Shown in pieces: positions 16,753-24,968 of a stretch of 34,704 nt of DNA (the stretch's first letter is position 1; each line of letters starts with the position of its first letter). The notes beneath the pieces were generated by a model that ran no database searches, was not told the DNA's origin, and was given only the letters and a program-made list of their open reading frames with translations. The position numbers and the translations under genes were made by a program. Source of the DNA: Faecimorpha sp963627615 (GTDB lineage Bacteria > Bacillota > Clostridia > Lachnospirales > Bianqueaceae); assembly GCA_963627615.1 (NCBI GenBank), contig CAVGBV010000014.1, forward strand, positions 1 to 34,704, written 5' to 3'.

Positions 16753-17838
16753 ATGGAGACAATGTATCTGGTATTGGAGAACGGACGGTATTTTCAGGGA
16801 AAAGCCTTTGGTGCTCCGCTGGAGGAGACGACAGGGGAAGTCGTCTTTACCACAGGGATGAACGGGTATCTGGAAACCATTACCGACCCCAGCTATTGCG
16901 GTCAGATCGTAGTGCAGACCTTTCCGATGATCGGCAACTACGGTGTGATTCCTGACGACTTTGAGAGTCAAAAGCCCTATCTGGCCGGTTATATTGTAAG
17001 GGAGTGGTGCCGAGAACCTTCTAACTATCGTTGTGAAGGAGACCTCGACACCTTTTTTAAAGCCCATGGAATTCCGGCCCTGGAGGGGATCGATACCAGA
17101 GCGTTGACCAGATGCCTCAGAGAGTCCGGTACAATGAACGGACGCCTGACGCATAAAGCGCCTCCTTATAGTGAGGAAGAACTGCGGGAGATCCGGGAGC
17201 ATCATGTATCGTGTCCGGTACGTACGGTCAGCGGTACAAGCAGAACAACCTATAAGCCGGAAACGGAGCCGGAATTCAAGGTAGCGCTGTGGGATTTCGG
17301 AGCCAAGGGCAATATCCTGCAGGAGCTTCTGGAGCGAGGCTGCGAAGTGACAGTCTTTCCGCAGGACAGCACCGCGGAAGAGATAGCGGCATACGGTCCG
17401 GACGGCATCATGCTGTCCAATGGGCCTGGAGACCCGGAGGAAAATCCGGAGATCATAAGAGAGCTTGCGAAACTATGTGAGAAAAAGATCCCGACATTTG
17501 GAATCTGCCTGGGGCATCAGCTGCTGGCGCTGTCACAGGGGGCCAGAACCAGTAAATTAAAATACGGTCATCGTGGGGCCAATCAGCCGGTGGAGGATCT
17601 GACGACGGGACGGATTTATGTGACAAGCCAGAATCACGGGTATATGGTGGACACGGATACGCTGCCTGCGGGAGCCAAGCTGCGGTTTGTCAATGCTAAC
17701 GACGGCACCTGCGAGGGCGTCAGCTATGATACGATGCCGGCATTTTCCGTACAGTTTCACCCGGAAGCATGCCCGGGACCATGGGACGCAAGATGGCTGT
17801 TCAATGAATTTACAGAGATGATGAGGAGGGAAAAATAA
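16753..17838 (+). CDS. carA: Carbamoyl-phosphate synthase small (glutaminase) subunit
   Basis: A 361-residue subunit that releases ammonia from glutamine for carbamoyl phosphate, feeding arginine and pyrimidines. An N-terminal CPSase small-chain domain ('TTGMNGYLETITDPSYCGQ', about 33-51) is followed by a class I amidotransferase domain: oxyanion 'LSNGPGDPEENP', nucleophile Cys252 in 'GICLGHQLLAL', and the His-Glu of 'QFHPEACPGP'. The triad is intact. Ribosome binding site AGGAGGAAGAAG. It lies 12 bp after the ANTAR gene, and its stop overlaps the pyrG start (TAATG). The large subunit gene carB, normally next, is not in this window. Confidence 0.96.
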   Translation: METMYLVLENGRYFQGKAFGAPLEETTGEVVFTTGMNGYLETITDPSYCGQIVVQTFPMIGNYGVIPDDFESQKPYLAGYIVREWCREPSNYRCEGDLDTFFKAHGIPALEGIDTRALTRCLRESGTMNGRLTHKAPPYSEEELREIREHHVSCPVRTVSGTSRTTYKPETEPEFKVALWDFGAKGNILQELLERGCEVTVFPQDSTAEEIAAYGPDGIMLSNGPGDPEENPEIIRELAKLCEKKIPTFGICLGHQLLALSQGARTSKLKYGHRGANQPVEDLTTGRIYVTSQNHGYMVDTDTLPAGAKLRFVNANDGTCEGVSYDTMPAFSVQFHPEACPGPWDARWLFNEFTEMMRREK

Positions 17839-19399
17839 TGGCGAAATTTATTTTTGTAACGGGTGGTGTAGTATCCGGATTGGGCAAGGGAATCACAGCG
17901 GCTTCTCTGGGACGCCTGCTGAAGGCGCGGGGATATAAGGTAGCGGCGCAGAAGCTGGATCCCTATATCAATATCGATCCGGGAACAATGAGTCCTTATC
18001 AGCACGGTGAAGTCTTTGTAACGGAGGATGGCGCGGAAACGGATCTGGATCTGGGACATTATGAGCGGTTTATCGATGAGAACCTGAACAAGTTCTCTAA
18101 CCTGACAACCGGTAAGGTATACTGGAATGTGCTGAATAAAGAGCGCCGGGGAGAGTACCTTGGAGAGACCGTACAGGTGATCCCGCATATAACGAACGAG
18201 ATTAAATCCTTCATCTATGCTGTACAGGAAAAGACGGACGCGGACGTCGTGATCACGGAGATCGGCGGAACTACCGGAGATATCGAGTCGCAGCCGTTTC
18301 TGGAGGCGATCCGTCAGATATCCCATGAAGTAGGACGCAGCAACTGCCTGTTTATCCATGTGACGCTGATTCCGTATATTCAGTCCTCCGGAGAGCATAA
18401 GTCCAAGCCTACGCAGCACTCTGTCAAGGAACTGCAGTCCTTCGGAATCATGCCGGACGTCATCGTAGCGCGTGTGGATGAGCCTGTGGAGGAGAGCGTC
18501 CTGAATAAGATCGCGCTGTTCTGTAATGTGAAAAGGGACTGTGTTATAGAGAATCGGACGCTGCCGGTTCTGTATGAATGCCCGATCATGCTGGAAAAGG
18601 CTGGGCTTGCCAAAATCGTTATCCGGGAGCTGGGCATGGAGGAGCGTCCCTGTGATCTGAGCGGATGGGAAGCGATGCTGGAGAGGATCCATGGCTGCGG
18701 ACGTACGGTAAAGATCGCTCTGGTAGGAAAGTATGTACAGCTGCATGATTCTTATCTCTCCGTAGCGGAAGCGTTGTCCCACGGTGGCTGGGAGAATGGC
18801 GTCAAGGTCAAGATCGACTGGGTGGACAGTGAAGAGCTGACGCGGGAGAATGTAGCAGAACGGCTGAAGGATGCCGACGGAATTATTGTTCCGGGTGGTT
18901 TTGGAATCCGCGGCATTGAAGGAATGATCGCGGCAGCGGAGTATGCCAGAACCAGCGGGGTTCCGTATTTCGGAATCTGGGATATGCGGATGCGCATTCT
19001 AGAGAATTTGCGCCGGATACAACGCATCCGGTCATTGATCTGATGCCGGATCAGCACGGCAATATTCCTAAGGGCGGCACCATGCGGCTGGGAGCGTATC
19101 CGTGTGATACGGCGGAAGGAAGCCTGCTGCGGAAGGTGTATGGCGAAGCGCAGATTCAGGAGCGCCACCGCCACAGGTATGAGTTTAACAATGATTACAG
19201 AGAGGAATTCCGGCAAGGAGGAGCCGTATTATCCGGCCTGTCCCCGGACGGAAGACTCTGCGAGGCACTGGAGCTTCCGGATCGTCCGTTCTATATCGGT
19301 GTGCAATATCATCCGGAGTTCAAGAGCCGTCCCAACAAGGCGCATCCCCTCTTTAAGGCCTTTGTCGGCGCGGCGGCGGAAAGGAGCGCGGACAGGTGA
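17838..19399 (+). pseudogene. pyrG: CTP synthase, frame-disrupted at the amidotransferase active site
   Basis: PyrG makes CTP from UTP with glutamine nitrogen. The synthase domain is intact from 'MAKFIFVTGGVVSGLGKGI' through 'HYERFIDENL' and 'GGTTGDIESQPF'. The amidotransferase domain starts normally ('GIIVPGGFGIRGIEGM', 'SGVPYFGI'), then the expected GICLGMQ nucleophile elbow reads GIWDMRM, losing the Cys, and at 19002-19005 the frame moves by two. The rest continues in the new frame ('TTHPVIDLMPDQHGN', 'RHRHRYEFNNDYR', 'GVQYHPEFKSRPNKAHPLF') to 19399. An extra GA in CTAGAGAATTT fits the shift (CTAGAATTT would read L-E-F), and about one codon is missing at the Cys. Because pyrG is normally essential, an assembly error is at least as likely as a real mutation. 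Confidence 0.9.
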
Positions 19400-20583
19400 A
19401 GATCAACGACGGATATCGGAATTTAAGCCGGGATTATCTGTTCGCGGGGATTTCTAAGCGTGTAGCGGAGTATCAGGCGGAGCATCCGGAGGCCCGGATC
19501 CTTCGCCTGGGAATCGGAGACGTGACGCAGCCGATTTGTCCGGAGGTAATTGAGGCCATGAAGGAAGCGGCCGCGGATCAGGGAAGGGCCGAGACCTTTC
19601 ACGGATACGGGCCGGAACAGGGGTATGCGTTTTTGCGGGAAGCCATCTGTCAGTATTATCAGAGCTACGGAGTGGAAGTCCCCGCATCCGATCTCTTTAT
19701 CAGTGACGGCGCCAAGAGCGACCTGGGTAATTTTCTGGATCTTTTTGACAGAGACAATACGGTTTTGATTCCGGATCCGGTGTATCCGGTTTATCGGGAT
19801 ACCAATGTCATGGACGGACGCAAGATTCTGTATATGAACGCGGATAAGTCCAATGATTTTCTGCCGATGCCGGACGAAGCGGTATCAGCGGACCTGATTT
19901 ATCTGTGTTCACCCAACAATCCGACTGGCGCCGCGTATACCAGGGAGCAGCTGCAGGTCTGGGTCGATTACGCGCGAGAGAAGGATGCGGTGATTCTCTT
20001 TGACGCTGCGTATGAGTCCTTTGTCGTGCAGCCGGAGATTCCGCATAGCATCTATGAGGTTCCTGGGGCAGAAGAGTGCGCGGTAGAATTTTGCTCATTG
20101 TCTAAGACTGCCGGCTTTACCGGAATTCGCTGTGGTTATACGGTGGTTCCCTCCAAGCTGGTCCGCTGCGGAATGTCCCTGCATGATATGTGGCTTCGGC
20201 GTCAGACAACCAAGTTCAACGGCGTATCCTATCCGGTACAAAGAGCCGCGGCCGCGGTCTTTTCGGAGCAGGGTCTTGCGGGCTGCGCGGCAAGCCGGAG
20301 CATCTATCAGAACAATGCCAAGGTTATCAGCGCGGCGTTGACGGACCTTAAGATCTGGCACATTGGAGGGAAGAATTCTCCGTATATCTGGATGCAGTGC
20401 CCGGGCGGAATGGATTCCTGGACATTTTTTGATGATCTATTGCATCGGGCGCAGGTTGTGGGAACGCCGGGCGCCGGGTTCGGTAAAAATGGAGAGGGCT
20501 TCTTCCGATTGACGGCTTTTGGAACGCCGGAGGCGGCCAGGGAAGCCATGGAGAGAATGAAACGCTGCTACGGAGGCAGATAA
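19396..20583 (+). CDS. dapL: LL-diaminopimelate aminotransferase
   Basis: A 395-residue class I/II PLP aminotransferase that converts tetrahydrodipicolinate to LL-diaminopimelate with glutamate as amino donor, giving lysine and wall precursor in one step. DapL features: 'RNLSRDYLFAGISKRVAEY' and 'ILRLGIGDVTQP' at the N-terminus, 'FISDGAKSDLGNF' (about 101-113), 'CSPNNPTGAAYTREQL', 'LFDAAYESFV', and the PLP Lys at about 237 in 'FCSLSKTAGFTGIRCGY'. Start GTG at 19396 overlaps the pyrG stop by 4 bp, with AAAGGAG upstream. Slightly shorter than the usual ~410 residues, without visible loss of a motif. Confidence 0.93.
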   Translation: MKINDGYRNLSRDYLFAGISKRVAEYQAEHPEARILRLGIGDVTQPICPEVIEAMKEAAADQGRAETFHGYGPEQGYAFLREAICQYYQSYGVEVPASDLFISDGAKSDLGNFLDLFDRDNTVLIPDPVYPVYRDTNVMDGRKILYMNADKSNDFLPMPDEAVSADLIYLCSPNNPTGAAYTREQLQVWVDYAREKDAVILFDAAYESFVVQPEIPHSIYEVPGAEECAVEFCSLSKTAGFTGIRCGYTVVPSKLVRCGMSLHDMWLRRQTTKFNGVSYPVQRAAAAVFSEQGLAGCAASRSIYQNNAKVISAALTDLKIWHIGGKNSPYIWMQCPGGMDSWTFFDDLLHRAQVVGTPGAGFGKNGEGFFRLTAFGTPEAAREAMERMKRCYGGR

Positions 20584-20585
20584 AT

Positions 20586-21928
20586 ATGAGTTTACATGAA
20601 GAATGCGGTGTAGTTGGAATCTTCCATCACGAGTCAGCCGCGACGCATGCGTATTTTGCTCTGCATGCGCTGCAGCATCGGGGACAGGAGGGAGCCGGTA
20701 TCGCTACAAGCGACGGAGAGAAGCTCTACTGCTATAAGGGACAGGGATTGGTGGNNNNNNNNNNCCCGGAAATAACAGCATTGGCCATGTACGCTACTCT
20801 ACGGCGGGAGGCGATGTGGCGGAGAATGTACAGCCGTTGATGGCACGTGCTACGATCGGCAGCATTGCCGCGGCGCATAACGGACAGATTGTCAACGCGG
20901 ATGTTCTGCGGCAGAAGCTGGAGGAGCAGGGCAGCATCTTTTTCAGCAGCAGTGACAGCGAGATCATACTGCATCTGATTCAGCGAGGACATGGGAGCAT
21001 GATGGAAAAGATCGCCGGTGCGTGCCGCCAGATGGATGGTTCCTTTGCTTTTGTGGTTCTGACAGAGCATTCGCTGTATGCCGCGCGGGATAAGAACGGA
21101 CTGCGGCCTCTGTCGATCGCCAGGTTCGGAGAAGGGTATTGCATCGCAAGCGAGACCTGTGCGTTGGAAGCGCTGGGGGCGGTCTGGGAACGGGATATCC
21201 AGCCGGGAGAAGTGGTTAAGATCTCGGAGCGCGGGGTCGAGACGATGTACTATACAGAGGAGACGAGACACCATCTGTGTGCCATGGAGTATGTATATTT
21301 CGCGAGGCCGGACAGCACGCTGGACGGCGTGAATGTCCATTCAGCCCGCAGACTCTCCGGATGTGTCCTGGCAGAAAAGGATCGCGCGGATGGGCTGGAG
21401 GCAGATATCGTAGCCGGTGTACCGGATTCCTCCCTCTCTGCGGCGATGGGATATGCCCAGGTGAGCGGATTGCCCAATGAGATGGGGCTGATCAAGAATC
21501 GGTATGTGGGACGGACCTTCATCGAGCCGACGCAGGAGCTGAGAGATATGGGCGTGAGGATGAAGCTTTCCGCCAATCGGGCCGTGGTTCAGGGCAAAAG
21601 GATTGTACTGATCGACGATTCCATTGTCCGGGGAACCACTTCACGCAGAATCATTCGGATTCTCAAAGAAGCAGGAGCTCGGGAGGTGCATCTGAGGATT
21701 GCCTCTCCGCCTCTTCGCTGGCCCTGCTTTTACGGGGTGGATATCGCGACAAGACAGGAACTGATCTCCGCGCACAAAGAGCCGGAAGAGCTGGCACAAT
21801 GGATTGGGGCAGACTCGCTGAAGTTCCTGAGCGTCGAAGACCTGGTACGCATCTATGGAGAAGGACAATGCTGCTACGCCTGCTTTGACGGGCAGTACCC
21901 GACAGGACTTTATAATTGCACTTTCTGA
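20586..21928 (+). CDS. purF: Amidophosphoribosyltransferase, interrupted by an N gap
   Basis: First committed enzyme of purine synthesis (PRPP + glutamine to phosphoribosylamine). N-terminal class II amidotransferase: the nucleophile Cys of 'HEECGVVGIF' (Cys7 before processing) and 'ALQHRGQEGAGI'. After the gap comes 'GNNSIGHVRYSTAGGD' in another frame, the normal continuation; family spacing suggests about 12 missing residues. The PRPP loop is 'VLIDDSIVRGTTSRRI'. Cysteines in 'LCAMEY', 'WPCFYG' and 'CCYACF' match the four iron-sulfur ligands of the Bacillus-type enzyme. It lies 2 bp after dapL. The long frame starting at 20816 is just the second half of this gene. Confidence 0.93.
20755..20764. 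other. Assembly gap (10 N)
   Basis: Ten N inside purF between 'KGQGLV' and 'PGNNSIGHVRYST'. To restore frame the real length should be 2 modulo 3; family spacing suggests roughly 35 nt. Confidence 0.98.
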
Positions 21929-21944
21929 CGGAATCTGCTACAAT
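21916..21944 (+). promoter_or_regulatory. Candidate internal promoter before the pyridoxal-kinase-like gene
   Basis: TTGCAC (21916-21921), 17-bp spacer, TACAAT (21939-21944) with extended -10 (TGCTACAAT). It overlaps the end of purF and lies 24 bp before the ATG. Confidence 0.5.
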
Positions 21945-21967
21945 AGGCAGAGACAGGAGGAGATAGA

Positions 21968-22876
21968 ATGCAAGGAAAAAGGATTGTTCTGATCAATGAC
22001 CAGCCGGGGTACGGCAAGGTCGCCCTTGCGGCCATGCCGCCGGTTCTGGCACGCATGGGGTATGAGCTGATGCTGCTGCCGACTGCGATCATTTCCAATA
22101 CGCTCGATTACGGACGGTTTGCCGTACGGGATATGACGGATTACATGCGGGAATGTGTGAAAATCTGGGAAGAACTGAAGCTTAGTTATGAAGCGGCCTG
22201 TACCGGATACATTGTATCCGAGGCACAGGCCGAATTTTTGCAGGAATATTTGTCTGATCAAAAAGAGACTCATGGGATCCGGATCTACGTGGATCCGATC
22301 ATGGGGGATCGGGGACGCCTCTATAACTCTGTTACGGAGAAAAATGTTGAGAGCATGCGGCGGTTATGCTCGATTGCGGATGTGATTTGCCCCAATATGA
22401 CAGAAGCGCAGTATCTTGCCGGACATTTTCAAGGGAGAGAAGATCTGACACAGAGGGAGATGGATGAGCTCATAGAAGCGCTGCGTCAGATGGGAGCCTC
22501 CAATGTTGTGATCACCAGTGCCTGTATCGACGGGGTGCACCAGGTCTATGGCTGGGAGGGAGAGAGCTTTTCGGTTCCTTATGAGCACATTCCGGTGAAT
22601 TATCCGGGAACCGGGGATCTTTTTGCGGCGCTTTTGGTCGGGCGGAATATGGATGGCTTCCCATTAAAAGAAGCCGCTTCTTATGCGGCTTCTATGATAC
22701 GGACATTTATGATGGAAGACCTGCGGGTACATTCCGGTTATAAGGGGATCCCTTCAGAGTGGTATCTGGAGAGGCTAGGCGCCGAATATGGAGTACACGA
22801 TCCAGCCGATACCGCCGCAGACGCACATGACGAGAACCGGGCTCAGCTTGAATTTCCGCAGGGCGGTCAGGGCTGA
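21968..22876 (+). CDS. Pyridoxal/pyridoxamine kinase-like protein (PfkB/ribokinase fold)
   Basis: A 302-residue sugar/vitamin-kinase-fold protein of the PdxY/PdxK group, phosphorylating vitamin B6 vitamers. Visible: 'VLINDQPGYGKVALAAM' (N-terminal substrate region), 'GYIVSEAQAEFL', 'VDPIMGDRGRLY', 'ICPNMTEAQYLAG', 'NVVITSACIDG' and the catalytic GTGD in 'NYPGTGDLFAALL'. The family domain ends near residue 275 ('WYLERLGAEYG'). The last 25 or so residues are encoded opposite the end of the chromate transporter gene (about 100 bp overlap) and look non-conserved (His/Asp/Gln/Gly-rich), so the natural stop has probably been lost or misread. Ribosome binding site AGGAGGAG. PLP made here would serve aminotransferases such as DapL. 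Confidence 0.85.
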   Translation: MQGKRIVLINDQPGYGKVALAAMPPVLARMGYELMLLPTAIISNTLDYGRFAVRDMTDYMRECVKIWEELKLSYEAACTGYIVSEAQAEFLQEYLSDQKETHGIRIYVDPIMGDRGRLYNSVTEKNVESMRRLCSIADVICPNMTEAQYLAGHFQGREDLTQREMDELIEALRQMGASNVVITSACIDGVHQVYGWEGESFSVPYEHIPVNYPGTGDLFAALLVGRNMDGFPLKEAASYAASMIRTFMMEDLRVHSGYKGIPSEWYLERLGAEYGVHDPADTAADAHDENRAQLEFPQGGQG

Positions 22877-23341
22877 GGCAAAGATCAGGATGGCGGCGAT
22901 ATCAACTCCGCCGATAGAAGTACCGGTTGCGGCCCAAAAAGAAGATTGCAGCATGGTAAGCGCCGCGGTCGCGATCATGCCGACAACGGCAGGGCGCAGT
23001 CCCTTCAGTGCGCCGTCGATGAGCCGCAGATTGCTGTAACGGCGGTAGAGCCAGGCAATCAGGAGGACAATGACACAGGAGGGCAGCACGCAGCCCAGAG
23101 TGGCAACCAGTGCGCCGGGAACCCCGGCCATCCGCGCGCCGATAAAGCTCGCCGAATTGATCGCGATAGGACCGGGTGTCATCTGAGAAATGGTGATCAG
23201 ATCGGTAAATTCTTTTGCGGTCATCCAGTGATAAGAATCGATGACCTGGGATTCAATCAGTGGAATGGCAGCGTAGCCGCCGCCGATGGAGAAGAGGCCG
23301 ATCTGAAAGAAGGCCCAGAACAGTTTAATGAGTGTGTCCAA
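22775..23341 (-). CDS. Chromate transporter family protein (ChrA half, second of a pair)
   Basis: A 188-residue CHR-domain membrane protein. The N-terminal signature 'FFQIGLFSIGGGYAAIPLI' is followed by 'ITISQMTPGPIAINSASFIGARMAGVPGAL', typical of ChrA, then four or five hydrophobic helices. In Clostridia, ChrA occurs as two ~190-residue half proteins that act together; substrate in these organisms (chromate, sulfate or other) is not proven. The TTG at 23341 matches the usual N-terminus position, but no good ribosome binding site is visible before the nearby N gap, so the start may be further upstream in the missing sequence. Its 3' end overlaps the convergent kinase gene by about 100 bp. Confidence 0.87.
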   Translation of the reverse strand: MDTLIKLFWAFFQIGLFSIGGGYAAIPLIESQVIDSYHWMTAKEFTDLITISQMTPGPIAINSASFIGARMAGVPGALVATLGCVLPSCVIVLLIAWLYRRYSNLRLIDGALKGLRPAVVGMIATAALTMLQSSFWAATGTSIGGVDIAAILIFASALTALRKFKLSPVLVMCVCGGIGWIVYSIFGA

Positions 23342-23351
23342 GGTGCCGCCC

Positions 23352-23361
23352 NNNNNNNNNN
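23352..23361. other. Assembly gap (10 N) between the chromate transporter halves
   Basis: The first CHR protein stops after about 98 residues at this gap while its partner begins right after it. A normal half protein is about 190 residues, so some 250-300 nt are probably missing rather than ten. Confidence 0.95.
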
Positions 23362-23655
23362 AGCCGTCAGCAGTACCAGAGGCGGAAGGACGGTTCCCAG
23401 AATGGCAACCAGAGCTCCCAATGCGCCGCCGACTTTATAACCGGCGAGGATAGAGGCGTTGACCGCGATCGATCCGGGAGAGGACTGGGCGATGGCGGTA
23501 AAGTCTAACATCTCCTTCTCATCGATCCAGCCGCGTTTATCGGCAAATTGTTTTTTCATCAGCGATACGATTACGTATCCTCCGCCAAAGGTAAAGGCGC
23601 TGATTTTAAATGTCTCCCAGAAGAGAGCCAGATAAAGCTTCCAGTTTTTTTTCAA
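23362..23655 (-). CDS. Chromate transporter family protein (first of the pair), 3' end lost in the gap
   Basis: About 98 residues of a CHR-domain protein are visible: 'FKISAFTFGGGYVIVSLM', 'FTAIAQSSPGSIAVNASILAGYKVGGALGAL', then a hydrophobic helix running into the N gap. The frame seen beyond the gap is the start of the second half protein out of frame, so it is not part of this one. Start TTG at 23655 with GGAGG 10 bp upstream and a strong promoter at 23678-23706. Expected to pair with the second half as a heterodimer. Confidence 0.85.
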
Positions 23656-23677
23656 TATTGCTACACCTCCACCTCGG

Positions 23678-23706
23678 AGTATACCACAGATTTTGAATGG
23701 TGTAAA
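23678..23706 (-). promoter_or_regulatory. Promoter for the chromate transporter pair
   Basis: On the minus strand TTTACA (complement 23701-23706), 17-bp spacer, TATACT (complement 23678-23683) with extended -10 (TGGTATACT). It directly follows the icd terminator hairpin. Confidence 0.8.
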
Positions 23707-23709
23707 GAA

Positions 23710-23744
23710 TACGGCGTGCAGACCGGATCGGTTTGCACGCCGTA
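23710..23744 (-). terminator. Terminator-like hairpin after icd
   Basis: TACGGCGTGCA (23710-23720) pairs with TGCACGCCGTA (23734-23744); the inner ACCG/CGGT extends the stem to about 16 bp with a GAT loop. On the minus strand it is followed by ATTCTTTA, a weak T-tract. It begins only a few bases after the icd stop. Confidence 0.75.
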
Positions 23745-23749
23745 AGTAT

Positions 23750-24958
23750 TTACGCGTAGTATTTTTCCAGCCTTTTACGGATTTTTTTGATAAAGGCGGC
23801 GGATGTCAAGGAGGTGGGAACGATGTCATCGCACAGCTGCGCAAGGTCCCGGGTCATATAGCCTTCCTCCAGCGTATCCAGACTGGCGGATTCCAGGTGC
23901 CCGGCAAAATCAATCAGCGCCTGATTGCCGTCCAGTTCTCCGCGTTTACGAAGGGCGCCGCTCCAGGCAAAGATCGTGGCGATAGGATTGGTCGATGTCT
24001 CTTCTCCCTTAAGATAGCGGTAATAATGTCTTGTAACGGTACCGTGCGCCGCCTCATATTCAAAATTACCGTCAGGAGAGACCAGAACGCTGGTCATCAT
24101 CGCTAGAGAACCAAAAGCGGTGGAGACCATATCGCTCATCACATCTCCGTCGTAATTCTTGCAGGCCCAGATATAGCCTCCCTTGGAACGGATGACTCTG
24201 GCGACGGCATCATCGATCAACGTGTAGAAATACTGCAGACCGGCGGCTTCAAACTGCTCCTTGTAATGCTTTTCATAGACGTCCTGGAAGAGGAGCTTGA
24301 AGGTCTGGTCATATTGCTTGGAGATGGTGTCTTTGGTGGAAAACCACAGGTCCTGATGGGTGGACAGAGCATAGCGGAAACAGGAATGGGCAAAGGAGAG
24401 GATGGAAGCGTCCTTGTTGTGCATGGCCTGCAGGACACCCGGCCCCTCAAAGGAAGCGACTTCCTCGCGGATCTGCGTTCCGTCGGCAGCGGTATAGACC
24501 AGCTCGGCGCTGCCCGCGCCGGGGACACGGATCTCCGCGGCGCGGTAGACATCTCCGTAGGCGTGACGGGCAATGGTGATCGGCTTCTCCCAATTCCTGA
24601 CGGCCGGCTTGATGTGGCTGATCAGAATCGGCGCGCGGAATACTGTACCGTCCAGAAGGGCACGGATGGTCGCGTTGGGGCTCTTCCACATCTTTTTCAG
24701 CTTATATTCCTCCAGCCGCTGTGCGTTGGGGGTGATCGTAGCACACTTGACAGCGACATGCAGGCGCTTGGCAGCCATGGCGGCGTCGATGGTTACCTGA
24801 TCATCGGTTTCGTCACGATGGGGAAGTCCCAGATCATAATATTCGGTATTGAGGTCAACGAAGGGGAACAGAAGCTCTTCTTTGATCTCCTTCCAGAGGA
24901 TGCGGGTCATTTCGTCGCCGTCCATTTCGACAATCGGGTTCATGGAAATCTTATTCAT
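23750..24958 (-). CDS. icd: NADP-dependent isocitrate dehydrogenase
   Basis: A 402-residue enzyme of the homodimeric, eukaryote-like NADP-IDH type: isocitrate + NADP to 2-oxoglutarate + CO2 + NADPH. Motifs: 'IVEMDGDEMTRILW' at the N-terminus, 'VKCATITPNAQRLEEY', 'WKSPNATIRALLDGTVFRAPI' (substrate Ser/Asn/Arg), 'YTLIDDAVARVI', 'CKNYDGDVMSDMVSTAFGSLAMM' (metal Asp residues) and the cofactor loop 'EAAHGTVTRHYY' with 'TSTNPIATIFAW'. It lies 10 bp after the aconitase gene with AAGGAGG in between, so the two form an operon that makes 2-oxoglutarate, the carbon skeleton for glutamate and, via glnA upstream, glutamine. Confidence 0.97.
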   Translation of the reverse strand: MNKISMNPIVEMDGDEMTRILWKEIKEELLFPFVDLNTEYYDLGLPHRDETDDQVTIDAAMAAKRLHVAVKCATITPNAQRLEEYKLKKMWKSPNATIRALLDGTVFRAPILISHIKPAVRNWEKPITIARHAYGDVYRAAEIRVPGAGSAELVYTAADGTQIREEVASFEGPGVLQAMHNKDASILSFAHSCFRYALSTHQDLWFSTKDTISKQYDQTFKLLFQDVYEKHYKEQFEAAGLQYFYTLIDDAVARVIRSKGGYIWACKNYDGDVMSDMVSTAFGSLAMMTSVLVSPDGNFEYEAAHGTVTRHYYRYLKGEETSTNPIATIFAWSGALRKRGELDGNQALIDFAGHLESASLDTLEEGYMTRDLAQLCDDIVPTSLTSAAFIKKIRKRLEKYYA

Positions 24959-24968
24959 AATATCCTCC

